A stretch of 8,110 nt of DNA. Origin: CAJQQK01 sp051010015. GTDB taxonomy: Bacteria; Pseudomonadota; Alphaproteobacteria; Rhizobiales; Hyphomicrobiaceae. The stretch lies in the NCBI GenBank assembly GCA_051010015.1, contig JBPCVZ010000367.1:1-8110 (forward strand), in the 5' to 3' direction. The notes below the pieces were generated by a model. The model was not told the origin of the DNA and made no database searches. It saw only the letters and a list, made by a program, of their open reading frames with translations. Both the position numbers and the translations under genes were made by a program. Positions 1 to 5,318 of this stretch are shown piece by piece. Every line of letters begins with the position of its first letter. Position 1 is the stretch's first letter.

Positions 1-125
1 CGATGCCACGAATAGGAGGACCAAGGCCAGCCATGTGCGAGGACCAGATCCGGGCCATTTCCACAGCGTCCTGCCGCCACTTGGCCGACGCTGATCTCAA
101 AGGTCTGGTCGAGCTGCCACTCCAT
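1..125 (-). CDS. Alpha/beta hydrolase, N-terminal fragment (runs off left edge)
   Basis: Reading the minus strand from the ATG at 125-123 gives 41 complete codons, open to the window edge. The start of the protein is MEWQLDQTFEISVGQ, followed by a G-N-G-P-D-L-V-L-A-H-G-W-P-W-S-S-Y-S-W-H stretch at about residues 23-41. That is the classic first beta-strand and oxyanion-hole segment (HGxP/HGWPxSS) of alpha/beta hydrolases related to epoxide hydrolases, haloalkane dehalogenases and proline iminopeptidases. The nucleophile, acid and His lie outside the window, so substrate and exact subfamily cannot be given. No signal peptide is visible, so it is probably cytoplasmic. The start lacks a strong Shine-Dalgarno sequence. 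It lies 134 bp downstream of the ankyrin gene on the same strand and may have its own promoter. The hydrolase identity is fairly sure; the exact start is less so. Confidence 0.72.
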   Translation of the reverse strand, partial: MEWQLDQTFEISVGQVAAGRCGNGPDLVLAHGWPWSSYSWH

Positions 126-259
126 AGCGTGTCCGCCAGGTCGATTGCACCTGAAGCGACAATAGCGTCTCGAAGGCTGTTTGTCTCAGTCGGGCCAGAC
201 GGCATGTCCGCTGCAACCCCGGCTTGGTGCTTGCTTTGCGTGAATTGAGCTCTTCGGCC

Positions 260-955
260 CTAGTCCAGCAATTCGATCATTGCGCGATAACCGCGCGATC
301 TTGCAAGCATAAGGGGTGTTTTGCCGTTGCGGTCTCGAATGGACTTGTCGGCACCACCATTCATCAAGGCCTCGACCGTGGCGACGTGGTTGGCACCTCC
401 GTCACCAAGAACGACGGCCTCGATGAGCGCCGTCCACCCCAGATTGTTGACGTGATCCAACGGTGCACCGGCGGCAATGAGGACCTTTACGACATCGACG
501 TGACCAAGATGGGCCGCCGCGATCAGGGCAGTGCCGTCATAGACGCTCGTAATGTTGCGTGGACTTGCGCCAAGCTCGACAAGCAGGGCGACAAGTTTCG
601 GATCGTTGGCGACGGCTGCTATCGTGATCGGGTCGTACTTGTCGTGCTCCAGCGCGTTGGGGTCCGCACCGCCCCGGATAAGTGCTGCGACAGCGTCGTC
701 ATGCGAACGGAAAGTGGCGACGTGCAGCGGTGAGCGGCCCGCGCCGTCGACAGATTTTGGATCAGCGCCCGCAGCAAGTAGCGCGCGAATTCGTGCCACC
801 TTGTTGTTCCAAGCCGCCGCGTGAAGCGCTTTATAACGAGAAGCTTCGGCAGGCGTGGGGGGCGTCTGGCAAAAACCCGTCGAAGACCAAAGGCCGAACA
901 TGGCAGATAAGATAATGCAGATCGTTGCCGACGTACGCATCCGTTCCAATCTCAT
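260..955 (-). CDS. Exported ankyrin-repeat protein
   Basis: The product is 231 residues. A basic N-terminus (MRLERMRTS) leads into a hydrophobic stretch at about residues 10-27, ending near G-F-C-Q, which looks like a Sec signal peptide; the Cys lacks a good lipobox. From about residue 41 to the end there are five to six ankyrin repeats, visible as ALHAAAWN, SPLHVATF, DPITIAAV, TALIAAAHLGHVDVVKVLIAAGA, TALIEAV and TPLMLARSRGY, with recurrent GADP/GADK hairpins. Ankyrin repeats bind proteins, so this is presumably a periplasmic partner or scaffold. The start is 18 nt after the stop of the exported deaminase gene on the same strand, so the two probably form an operon. I chose the ATG at 955; a TTG lies directly upstream, and an in-frame ATG at 940 (MRTSATICIILSAM) would give a shorter, more typical signal peptide. 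Known precedents pair periplasmic ankyrin proteins with an enzyme, as AnkB with catalase KatB in Pseudomonas; the partner here is inferred. Confidence 0.88.
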   Translation of the reverse strand: MRLERMRTSATICIILSAMFGLWSSTGFCQTPPTPAEASRYKALHAAAWNNKVARIRALLAAGADPKSVDGAGRSPLHVATFRSHDDAVAALIRGGADPNALEHDKYDPITIAAVANDPKLVALLVELGASPRNITSVYDGTALIAAAHLGHVDVVKVLIAAGAPLDHVNNLGWTALIEAVVLGDGGANHVATVEALMNGGADKSIRDRNGKTPLMLARSRGYRAMIELLD

Positions 956-973
956 CAAGAATCGTGTCTCACA

Positions 974-1462
974 CTAGCCGCTGCTGCACAGTCTCGGAGG
1001 ACCTGCGCTGGTCGCATTTCGCCCGTAATACATCAGATCCAGATTCGCCCAGTATGCCGCCGCTTCGCACATCGGGCAGGGTCTCGAGGATGAATACATC
1101 GTGTGTCCCGAAAGATCGGGCTTGCCCAAACGTCGAGCCGCATCGCGGATCGCTTCCATTTCAGCGTGCGCCGACGGGTCGCTGCGCGTGATGACCCGGC
1201 TTGGCGACTGGCCGACGACCTGAAGGCTGGTGACATGTACGATCAACGCGCCGTAGCCACGATCTCCGTTCGCAATTGCCTGGTCGCGCATTTCGAAAGC
1301 GCGCTTTACGAACTCTTCGCTTGTCGGCTGGGCCGGTTGACCGATCTTGGCGGGTTCCGTGGCGGACGCTTTTGATGTGCCAAGGATTGTGGAGGCACCC
1401 AGAAGGCCACATCCCCAGCCGATCAACCGGCGTCTCGTCCAGTCATGGCGACAATCACTCAT
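974..1462 (-). CDS. Tat-exported nucleoside (cytidine/guanine-type) deaminase family protein
   Basis: The product is 162 residues. The N-terminus MSDCRHDWTRRRLIGWGCG has a twin-arginine-like motif (T-R-R-R-L-I at 9-14), a hydrophobic core to about residue 29 and an AxA-type cleavage site (K-A-S-A before T35), so export in folded form by Tat is likely. The rest is a CMP/dCMP deaminase-like zinc domain: S-A-H-A-E-M-E-A-I carries the zinc-binding His and the proton-shuttle Glu, and S-R-P-C-P-M-C-E-A-A carries the two zinc Cys. An upstream GDRGYGALIV segment matches the usual substrate-binding strand. The family hydrolyses the exocyclic amine of cytosine, guanine or adenine bases. The tail after MYYGR is short and ends in PPRLCSSG, lacking the acidic C-terminal helix common in cytoplasmic guanine deaminases. 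The start has little Shine-Dalgarno sequence. It lies directly upstream of the ankyrin gene and is divergent from the RCC1-like gene. A periplasmic deaminase is unusual; the substrate is unknown. Confidence 0.85.
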   Translation of the reverse strand: MSDCRHDWTRRRLIGWGCGLLGASTILGTSKASATEPAKIGQPAQPTSEEFVKRAFEMRDQAIANGDRGYGALIVHVTSLQVVGQSPSRVITRSDPSAHAEMEAIRDAARRLGKPDLSGHTMYSSSRPCPMCEAAAYWANLDLMYYGRNATSAGPPRLCSSG

Positions 1463-1560
1463 TTCAAATCACCGAATTCGTGCTGCGGTCGGATTGTGTC
1501 GGACAAACGCATTGCCGGCGCGCCGATCGCGACTATCTTATGCACGCCGTCGAAGATGAT

Positions 1561-1601
1561 CGAGAGATTGTTCTCGCAACTTGGTTGTGCGCGTGTGCAC
1601 A
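1561..1601. promoter_or_regulatory. Two 5-N6-5 dyads before the RCC1-like gene
   Basis: CGAGA-N6-TCTCG (1561-1576) and TGTGC-N6-GCACA (1586-1601) lie 25 bp apart, centre to centre, in the divergent gap between the deaminase and RCC1-like genes. The second has the geometry of a CRP/FNR-family site (TGTGA-N6-TCACA) with one base changed in each half, and ends 7 nt before the ribosome-binding site. Five-base arms occur often by chance, so function is inferred only. A regulator bound at the second site would lie over or downstream of the start of transcription. Confidence 0.3.
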
Positions 1602-1620
1602 GAGGATCGAGGTTCGCCAT

Positions 1621-2523
1621 ATGAGCGTTTACTCCTTTTCAGTCTTCCTGCTCTTTCTGCTGATTTCGCCGGTGGCACGGGCTGACAGTTCATCGCCCAC
1701 ACTTGCAGCCTACTACGACCGGCAAATGGCAATCGTCGCCGGGAAAGTTTATGCCTGGAAGAGACGAGACGCGCCGGTGCTCGTGCCACTGGCAGGGCGT
1801 CAGGTCGGTGTGGGGCGCGACAGATACTACGTGTTGACGAACAACGGGGAACTTATCGCGTTCGACGCGGTTGCCGGGCCGCACGCTATGCTCATGAACG
1901 GTGTCGCAAGATTTGCGGCTGGTCACAGCGGCGTGCTTGCCATTCGCAACGATCAGACTCTTTGGTGGCTAGCCGGCGGAACGAAAAAGCACTTGGCGGA
2001 CGGCGCCGTGACCGCAGCGGTTGGCGATGGTGCAAATTACTATATTACCCAATCAGGTGACCTGTTTGTAAAAGGACTTGCGCATCGTGGGCAATACGGC
2101 GATGGACGGCTCAAACCCACACAGCATTTCATCAAAACCGCTTCAGCTGCCGCAGATATTACCGCCCATACCGGACATGCCATCATGCTCAAGGCGAACG
2201 GAGATGTTTTTGGAACCGGCGGCAACATCTATGGCCCGGTCGGCAAGCACGGCCTTGGCGACAAAGCCATCCGTTGGAGCCGGATAATGTCCGGTGCCAA
2301 GGCCATTGCGACGGGTTCATCGCATTCGTTTGCGATTCGCCGGGACGACACGTTGGTTGCCTGGGGCAGTGACTACGGCATCATGCCCACGCCCGTCTTA
2401 AGAGACGTTGTGGCAGTTGCCGCCGGTTCACGAACAGCGATTGCGCTTAAAAGTGACAATACGCTTTGGCAGTGGAACCGGGCTCAAAAGCCGGTGCCGA
2501 TCCTGAAGCGCGTCGGCAAGTAA
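1621..2523 (+). CDS. Secreted RCC1/BLIP-II-like beta-propeller repeat protein
   Basis: The product is 300 residues from the ATG at 1621, chosen because a GAGG ribosome-binding site (1609-1612) sits 8 nt before it and a clean signal peptide follows; the open frame reaches much further upstream but that part overlaps the deaminase gene. Residues 1-21 (SFSVFLLFLLISPVARA) form a Sec signal peptide with an ARA cleavage site. The remainder contains at least five degenerate RCC1-type blades: around residues 95-118 (FAAGHSGVLAIRNDQTLWWL), 129-160, 178-212 (HAIMLKANGDVFGTGGN), 225-250 (IATGSSHSFAIRRDDTLVAWGS) and 263-286 (VAVAAGSRTAIALKSDNTLWQW). Bacterial proteins of this type, such as BLIP-II, are seven-bladed propellers that bind proteins or act at the cell surface. 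No enzymatic residues are expected. A binding role in the periplasm or outside the cell is inferred; the ligand is unknown. Confidence 0.85.
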   Translation: MSVYSFSVFLLFLLISPVARADSSSPTLAAYYDRQMAIVAGKVYAWKRRDAPVLVPLAGRQVGVGRDRYYVLTNNGELIAFDAVAGPHAMLMNGVARFAAGHSGVLAIRNDQTLWWLAGGTKKHLADGAVTAAVGDGANYYITQSGDLFVKGLAHRGQYGDGRLKPTQHFIKTASAAADITAHTGHAIMLKANGDVFGTGGNIYGPVGKHGLGDKAIRWSRIMSGAKAIATGSSHSFAIRRDDTLVAWGSDYGIMPTPVLRDVVAVAAGSRTAIALKSDNTLWQWNRAQKPVPILKRVGK

Positions 2524-2591
2524 CAGCCGTTGAGGCAAACTCTGATCTGAGCGCCTACAGCGAGCAGCAGAGCCCTACAACAGCAAGTCGT

Positions 2592-2792
2592 TCAGGATTC
2601 TCGATCGGTTAGTCCACGCTGGCAAACCGGCAGCGGCCATCGCTGAAGTTGCTTGCGGCCAGTGCGCTCCCAGCACATCGCCAGCTCCAGTTCGCGACGC
2701 AAGAACTGGACTTCCACGTAATCTTTGTCAGCCTTCATCCTATTAGGATGGCACAAGCGGCCAATCCGTTGGGCCGAACCGCCTGTTAACAT
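2592..2792 (-). CDS. Doubtful small hypothetical protein in a mostly noncoding gap
   Basis: An ATG-initiated frame of 66 codons lies 7 nt downstream of the coiled-coil gene on the same strand. An internal ATG at codon 19 would give a shorter product beginning MKADKDYVEVQFLRRELELA. The middle (DYVEVQFLRRELELAMCWERT) is charged and could form a helix, but there is no recognisable domain, no convincing ribosome-binding site and no export signal. It could be a remnant or chance frame. The rest of the 276 bp between the RCC1-like gene and the coiled-coil gene (2524-2799) shows no RNA gene, no clear terminator hairpin with a U-tract and no mobile element. Confidence 0.22.
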   Translation of the reverse strand: MLTGGSAQRIGRLCHPNRMKADKDYVEVQFLRRELELAMCWERTGRKQLQRWPLPVCQRGLTDRES

Positions 2793-2799
2793 TAATGGC

Positions 2800-3315
2800 T
2801 CATCGCTTTGACCGGCTGCGTTGGGTCTTCAGCTTTTGGATGCCGACGGTATCGGCATTACGCTCCTCTTCACTTGAAGCTATCGGAAAGCGCGCCCAAT
2901 CACTCAGGCGCTGGTCACGCATTTCATGATCCAGCTGGCCCAGCTCCGATGCATAGGCACGCAGCTCCTCAAGCTCATTTTCGAGGTCGCGAATGGATTT
3001 TTCTGCTTCTTCCTTCATTGCCGGAATGCTGCAATGCGCGACCTCGTCGGAGGGATATCCCCGCGCATGGCTGGCGCTTATCTTGCGGGCTGGAAGGGAT
3101 GTTAGCTCCCGCAGCATACTGGTCAGCGTCCGGTTCGCAGGGTCGACATGATCATCGGACTGAAAGTGCTGCATGCGTCTGCGCAGCTGGTAAGAGCGTT
3201 TGACGAAGGACCAGAAATCTTGATTGAGACGCTCGCGCTTCTCGAGCACCTCATATCTCATTGGCCCTCGGACTACATGCAAAAATGAGCCATTTTTCAG
3301 GTCTCTCTGCGACAT
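2800..3315 (-). CDS. Hypothetical coiled-coil protein
   Basis: I do not recognise a family. From the ATG at 3315 the product is 171 residues; an in-frame ATG at 3336 adds seven (MLKGASP). I prefer 3315 because AAGGG lies 10 nt before it, while the upstream ATG has no ribosome-binding site. The protein is soluble-looking, with no signal peptide or membrane segment. Residues 20-50 are strongly charged and aromatic (YEVLEKRERLNQDFWSFVKR, then YQLRRRMQHF). Residues about 100-135 form a likely coiled coil rich in Glu and Leu (EKSIRDLENELEELRAYASE). The tail is very basic (KLKTQRSRSKR), which could contact nucleic acid. Its neighbours are unrelated in function and it appears to be transcribed alone. 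It could be an accessory or regulatory protein; no function is assigned. Confidence 0.5.
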   Translation of the reverse strand: MSQRDLKNGSFLHVVRGPMRYEVLEKRERLNQDFWSFVKRSYQLRRRMQHFQSDDHVDPANRTLTSMLRELTSLPARKISASHARGYPSDEVAHCSIPAMKEEAEKSIRDLENELEELRAYASELGQLDHEMRDQRLSDWARFPIASSEEERNADTVGIQKLKTQRSRSKR

Positions 3316-3382
3316 AGGACTGGCACCCTTCAACATCGACAGAAAAGCGATTGCTCGCCAGGATCAATGGTGATCGTCAGAC

Positions 3383-3422
3383 GGGTTCTCGTCCAGGCAT
3401 AACGTGATCCGAGTGAGAACCC
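3383..3422. repeat. Perfect 8-bp inverted repeat upstream of the coiled-coil gene
   Basis: GGGTTCTC (3383-3390) and GAGAACCC (3415-3422) are perfect reverse complements separated by 24 nt. They lie between the aminotransferase stop and the start of the coiled-coil gene, which are both on the minus strand. The element could be an operator for the downstream gene or a weak hairpin ending the aminotransferase transcript; there is no U-tract after it. The surrounding 3316-3584 holds nothing else I can support. Confidence 0.35.
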
Positions 3423-3584
3423 ATCGGACGACTGATCTGATTTCCAGCTTAGCGGCGATGAGCCAAAGAAGCTATCCGCGCAATTCGCAGCGACGATCTT
3501 CGACGCCTCAGTCCGCACAGCGCGCTAAGTGTCCACGGGCCCTAATGCTTGGCGGGGGCGTTCCGGGCGCCGCGCGCAGCAGTG

Positions 3585-4973
3585 TCACTCGGCTGCCGCC
3601 GGCCTGTCGCCGATCGACAACGAACTCGACTCGCGCACATCGACGTCTTTCGGGAACCCGTCCATCGCCCGTTTGATGGCAATGTCCATGCGCCCGACGA
3701 TATCCTTGATCTCGGCCTCGGTAACAATGAGTGGCGGCGCAAAACGAAAGTAATGCTTGACGGCAATCGCACAGACGCCCTCGAGCGCGCAGTTGTAGCG
3801 AATGCGCTCGGCCATGACGGGGTCGGGGGTTTTCGAGTCCTGATCGGTGACGATATCGAGCATCCGGTAAAGGCCCTTGCCGCGCACATCGCCGATACAG
3901 GCGTATTTGCGTTTCAGTTGGGCAAGTTCCGCCTCGACGACGGCGCCGAGCGCCTCGGACTTCCCAGCGAGATCGTCGCGCAGCACGATATCGAGCTGTT
4001 TGAGCGCAACGGCAGCCGGCAGCGGGTCGGATGAATACGTGCCGGCCCACGGCAGGCCGCAGTCTCCGCGGACACGATTGGCGATCTCCGGTGTCGTGAT
4101 CGTGCCGCAAACCGCCAATCCGGCCGAAAGCCCCTTGCCCCAGGTGACAATATCCGGCGTTACCCCATAGTGCTCCATCGCCCACATTTTTCCCGTGCGG
4201 GCCGGCGCGAGCTGGCACTCGTCGAGGATGAGCAGGGCCCCCCACCGCTTCGCCATCTCGGCCAATCGCGGCAGCCATTCTTTCGGCGGAACGATCATGC
4301 CGCCTGGCACCGGGATGGATTCCACCATTATGGCGGCGATGTCCTGACTGGTGACGAACTCGAGCATCTCCTCACTCGACTTCAGGCAGGCAATGTCGCA
4401 ACCCGGGTAGTCCAGGTTGACCGGACACCGGTAGCAATAGGGTGGTTGGATCGCGTTCGAGTTGGCAGGAAACATCAGCGGGCCGAGGCCCTTGCGGCGA
4501 CCGCCGCCGACGGTTGTCAATGCTTCAACCGCGAGGCTGCCGCCATGCAGGCCGCGGATCATCGACACGATGTCGAACTTGCCGGTGTAGGCGAGCGCCA
4601 TGCGCATCGCGATCTCGTTGGCCTCCGAGCCTGTGACCGCGAAATTCACGACGCTCAGGTTACCAGGTGTGTTTTCGGCAAGCCGCTCGGCGAACTCCAC
4701 GGCCCAGGGGTTCGAATACCAGGACGACTGGTGGAGAAAAGTGCCCGCCATCTCCTTGATGACTTCGGTGAGCTCCGGGTGCGAATGGCCAAGCACCAGG
4801 CTCATCATCCCCGACGACAAGTCATAGTAGTCGTTGCCGTCCATGTCGGTGAGTTTCACACCCGCGCCGGACTTGAAAATGATCCGCGGGCTGTAGCGCC
4901 AGCCAAATACGCTTTCGGCGTCACGGGCCTGAAAGTCGGCATGGATGTTTGAGAAACGAAAGGTCTTTTCCAT
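3585..4973 (-). CDS. Class III PLP aminotransferase, dialkylglycine decarboxylase-like
   Basis: From the ATG at 4973 the product is 462 residues; AAAGGA (4983-4988) lies 9 nt upstream and the frame before this ATG does not look coding. Fold-type I class III features appear in order: TGSEAN phosphate-binding loop (114-119), GLHGG after beta-strand 4 (141-145), Y-C-Y-R-C-P plus further Cys (179-196), LILDECQ with PLP-N1 Asp251 and Gln254, TWGKGLSAG with Schiff-base Lys280, SSDPLPAA (314-321), IGDVRGKGL (360-368) and FRFAPPL with the substrate-carboxylate Arg410. The spacing and the SDPLPAA/IGDVRGKGL blocks resemble 2,2-dialkylglycine decarboxylase. The residues matching that enzyme's Gln52, Trp138 and Ser215 are Met56, Leu142 and Pro223, so decarboxylation of dialkylglycines is doubtful. 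The likely reaction is amino transfer between an amine or omega-amino acid and a keto acid in the cytoplasm. It is divergent from the SDR gene, sharing a 345-bp regulatory gap. The family call is firm; the substrate is unknown. Confidence 0.93.
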   Translation of the reverse strand: MEKTFRFSNIHADFQARDAESVFGWRYSPRIIFKSGAGVKLTDMDGNDYYDLSSGMMSLVLGHSHPELTEVIKEMAGTFLHQSSWYSNPWAVEFAERLAENTPGNLSVVNFAVTGSEANEIAMRMALAYTGKFDIVSMIRGLHGGSLAVEALTTVGGGRRKGLGPLMFPANSNAIQPPYCYRCPVNLDYPGCDIACLKSSEEMLEFVTSQDIAAIMVESIPVPGGMIVPPKEWLPRLAEMAKRWGALLILDECQLAPARTGKMWAMEHYGVTPDIVTWGKGLSAGLAVCGTITTPEIANRVRGDCGLPWAGTYSSDPLPAAVALKQLDIVLRDDLAGKSEALGAVVEAELAQLKRKYACIGDVRGKGLYRMLDIVTDQDSKTPDPVMAERIRYNCALEGVCAIAVKHYFRFAPPLIVTEAEIKDIVGRMDIAIKRAMDGFPKDVDVRESSSLSIGDRPAAAE

Positions 4974-4992
4974 AAGACGCCGTCCTTTGTCA

Positions 4993-5028
4993 GGCTGACG
5001 GTACCCAAAATGGTGTGCGCCGTCAGCC
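4993..5028. promoter_or_regulatory. Perfect 9-bp inverted repeat in aminotransferase leader
   Basis: GGCTGACGG (4993-5001) and CCGTCAGCC (5020-5028) match perfectly with an 18-nt spacer. The near arm is 19 nt upstream of the aminotransferase ATG, just before its ribosome-binding site. It could be a double-half-site operator (arm centres 27 bp apart) or a stem in the mRNA leader controlling translation. Function is inferred. Confidence 0.5.
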
Positions 5029-5042
5029 GATCTGCTTCCGAG

Positions 5043-5056
5043 GTGCAGTGCTGCAC
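5043..5056. promoter_or_regulatory. Compact 6-2-6 palindrome, putative operator
   Basis: GTGCAG-TG-CTGCAC is a perfect dyad with 6-bp arms and a 2-bp centre, about 70 bp upstream of the aminotransferase ATG. Compact dyads of this kind are typical targets of dimeric helix-turn-helix regulators. No regulator gene is present in the window, so the binding protein is unknown. Confidence 0.4.
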
Positions 5057-5101
5057 GGGCCGATGATAACGGCATTCCCGGCAATAAAGGAAGCTGAGAC
5101 C

Positions 5102-5118
5102 GTAGAGCACGCCTCTAC
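5102..5118. promoter_or_regulatory. 6-N5-6 palindrome, putative operator
   Basis: GTAGAG and CTCTAC are perfect reverse complements separated by 5 nt. The dyad lies near the middle of the aminotransferase/SDR divergent gap and could serve either promoter. It is short enough to be chance, but it is one of several dyads in the same gap. Confidence 0.35.
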
Positions 5119-5128
5119 ATCATCACAT

Positions 5129-5186
5129 CGCTGCTGCAACCTCAACGGAACACTCGAATGCCCCGTAAAGGAACGTTGGAGCAGCG
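5129..5186. repeat. Long-spaced 12-bp inverted repeat
   Basis: CGCTGCTGCAAC (5129-5140) pairs with GTTGGAGCAGCG (5175-5186) with one mismatch in twelve, across 34 nt. It could form a stem-loop in an SDR leader transcript or hold two regulator half-sites that loop the DNA. The 345-bp gap containing it (4974-5318) has no convincing gene. Confidence 0.4.
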
Positions 5187-5187
5187 C

Positions 5188-5213
5188 TCTTTCGTGCAAT
5201 CTTTCGCTGCAAT
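5188..5213. repeat. Tandem direct repeat upstream of the SDR gene
   Basis: TCTTTCGTGCAAT (5188-5200) is followed at once by CTTTCGCTGCAAT (5201-5213). The copies share CTTTCG and TGCAAT, differing by one inserted C. Each contains a TGCA core, also present twice in the palindrome at 5043-5056. They may be repeated half-sites for one activator, about 105-130 bp upstream of the SDR start. Confidence 0.4.
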
Positions 5214-5303
5214 GACGTTGGGCTGACCGCCGTGAAACCAATCGTTTGATTTGTCCAGGCTGCCCGGCCGGTGGTAAGTCGTCTGGATGTCCGATCGACG
5301 AAC

Positions 5304-5312
5304 GGGGAGGAG
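5304..5312 (+). promoter_or_regulatory. Strong ribosome-binding site fixing the SDR start
   Basis: GGGGAGGAG lies 6 nt before the ATG at 5319. It decides the start in favour of MKYDSIF over the longer open frame beginning at 5271. Confidence 0.8.
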
Positions 5313-5318
5313 CCGGCA

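Noticed and set aside
3..248. Plus-strand frame of 81 codons at the left edge
   Set aside because: The opposite strand encodes a recognisable alpha/beta hydrolase N-terminus over 1-125, so this is a shadow.
1276..1620. Upstream extension of the RCC1-like reading frame from a TTG
   Set aside because: It overlaps the deaminase gene and would bury a clear signal peptide that starts at the ATG at 1621.
3330..3518. Small minus-strand frame starting with GTG, upstream of the coiled-coil gene
   Set aside because: There is no ribosome-binding site or known motif, it overlaps the dyad at 3383-3422, and it ends at the start of the next gene. A chance frame is more likely.
3551..3584. GC-rich stretch after the aminotransferase stop as an intrinsic terminator
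   Set aside because: Only a short GGCG/CGCC stem is possible and there is no U-tract.
4170..4952. Plus-strand open frame of 260 codons opposite the aminotransferase
   Set aside because: It is antisense to a firmly identified gene and has no recognisable domain.
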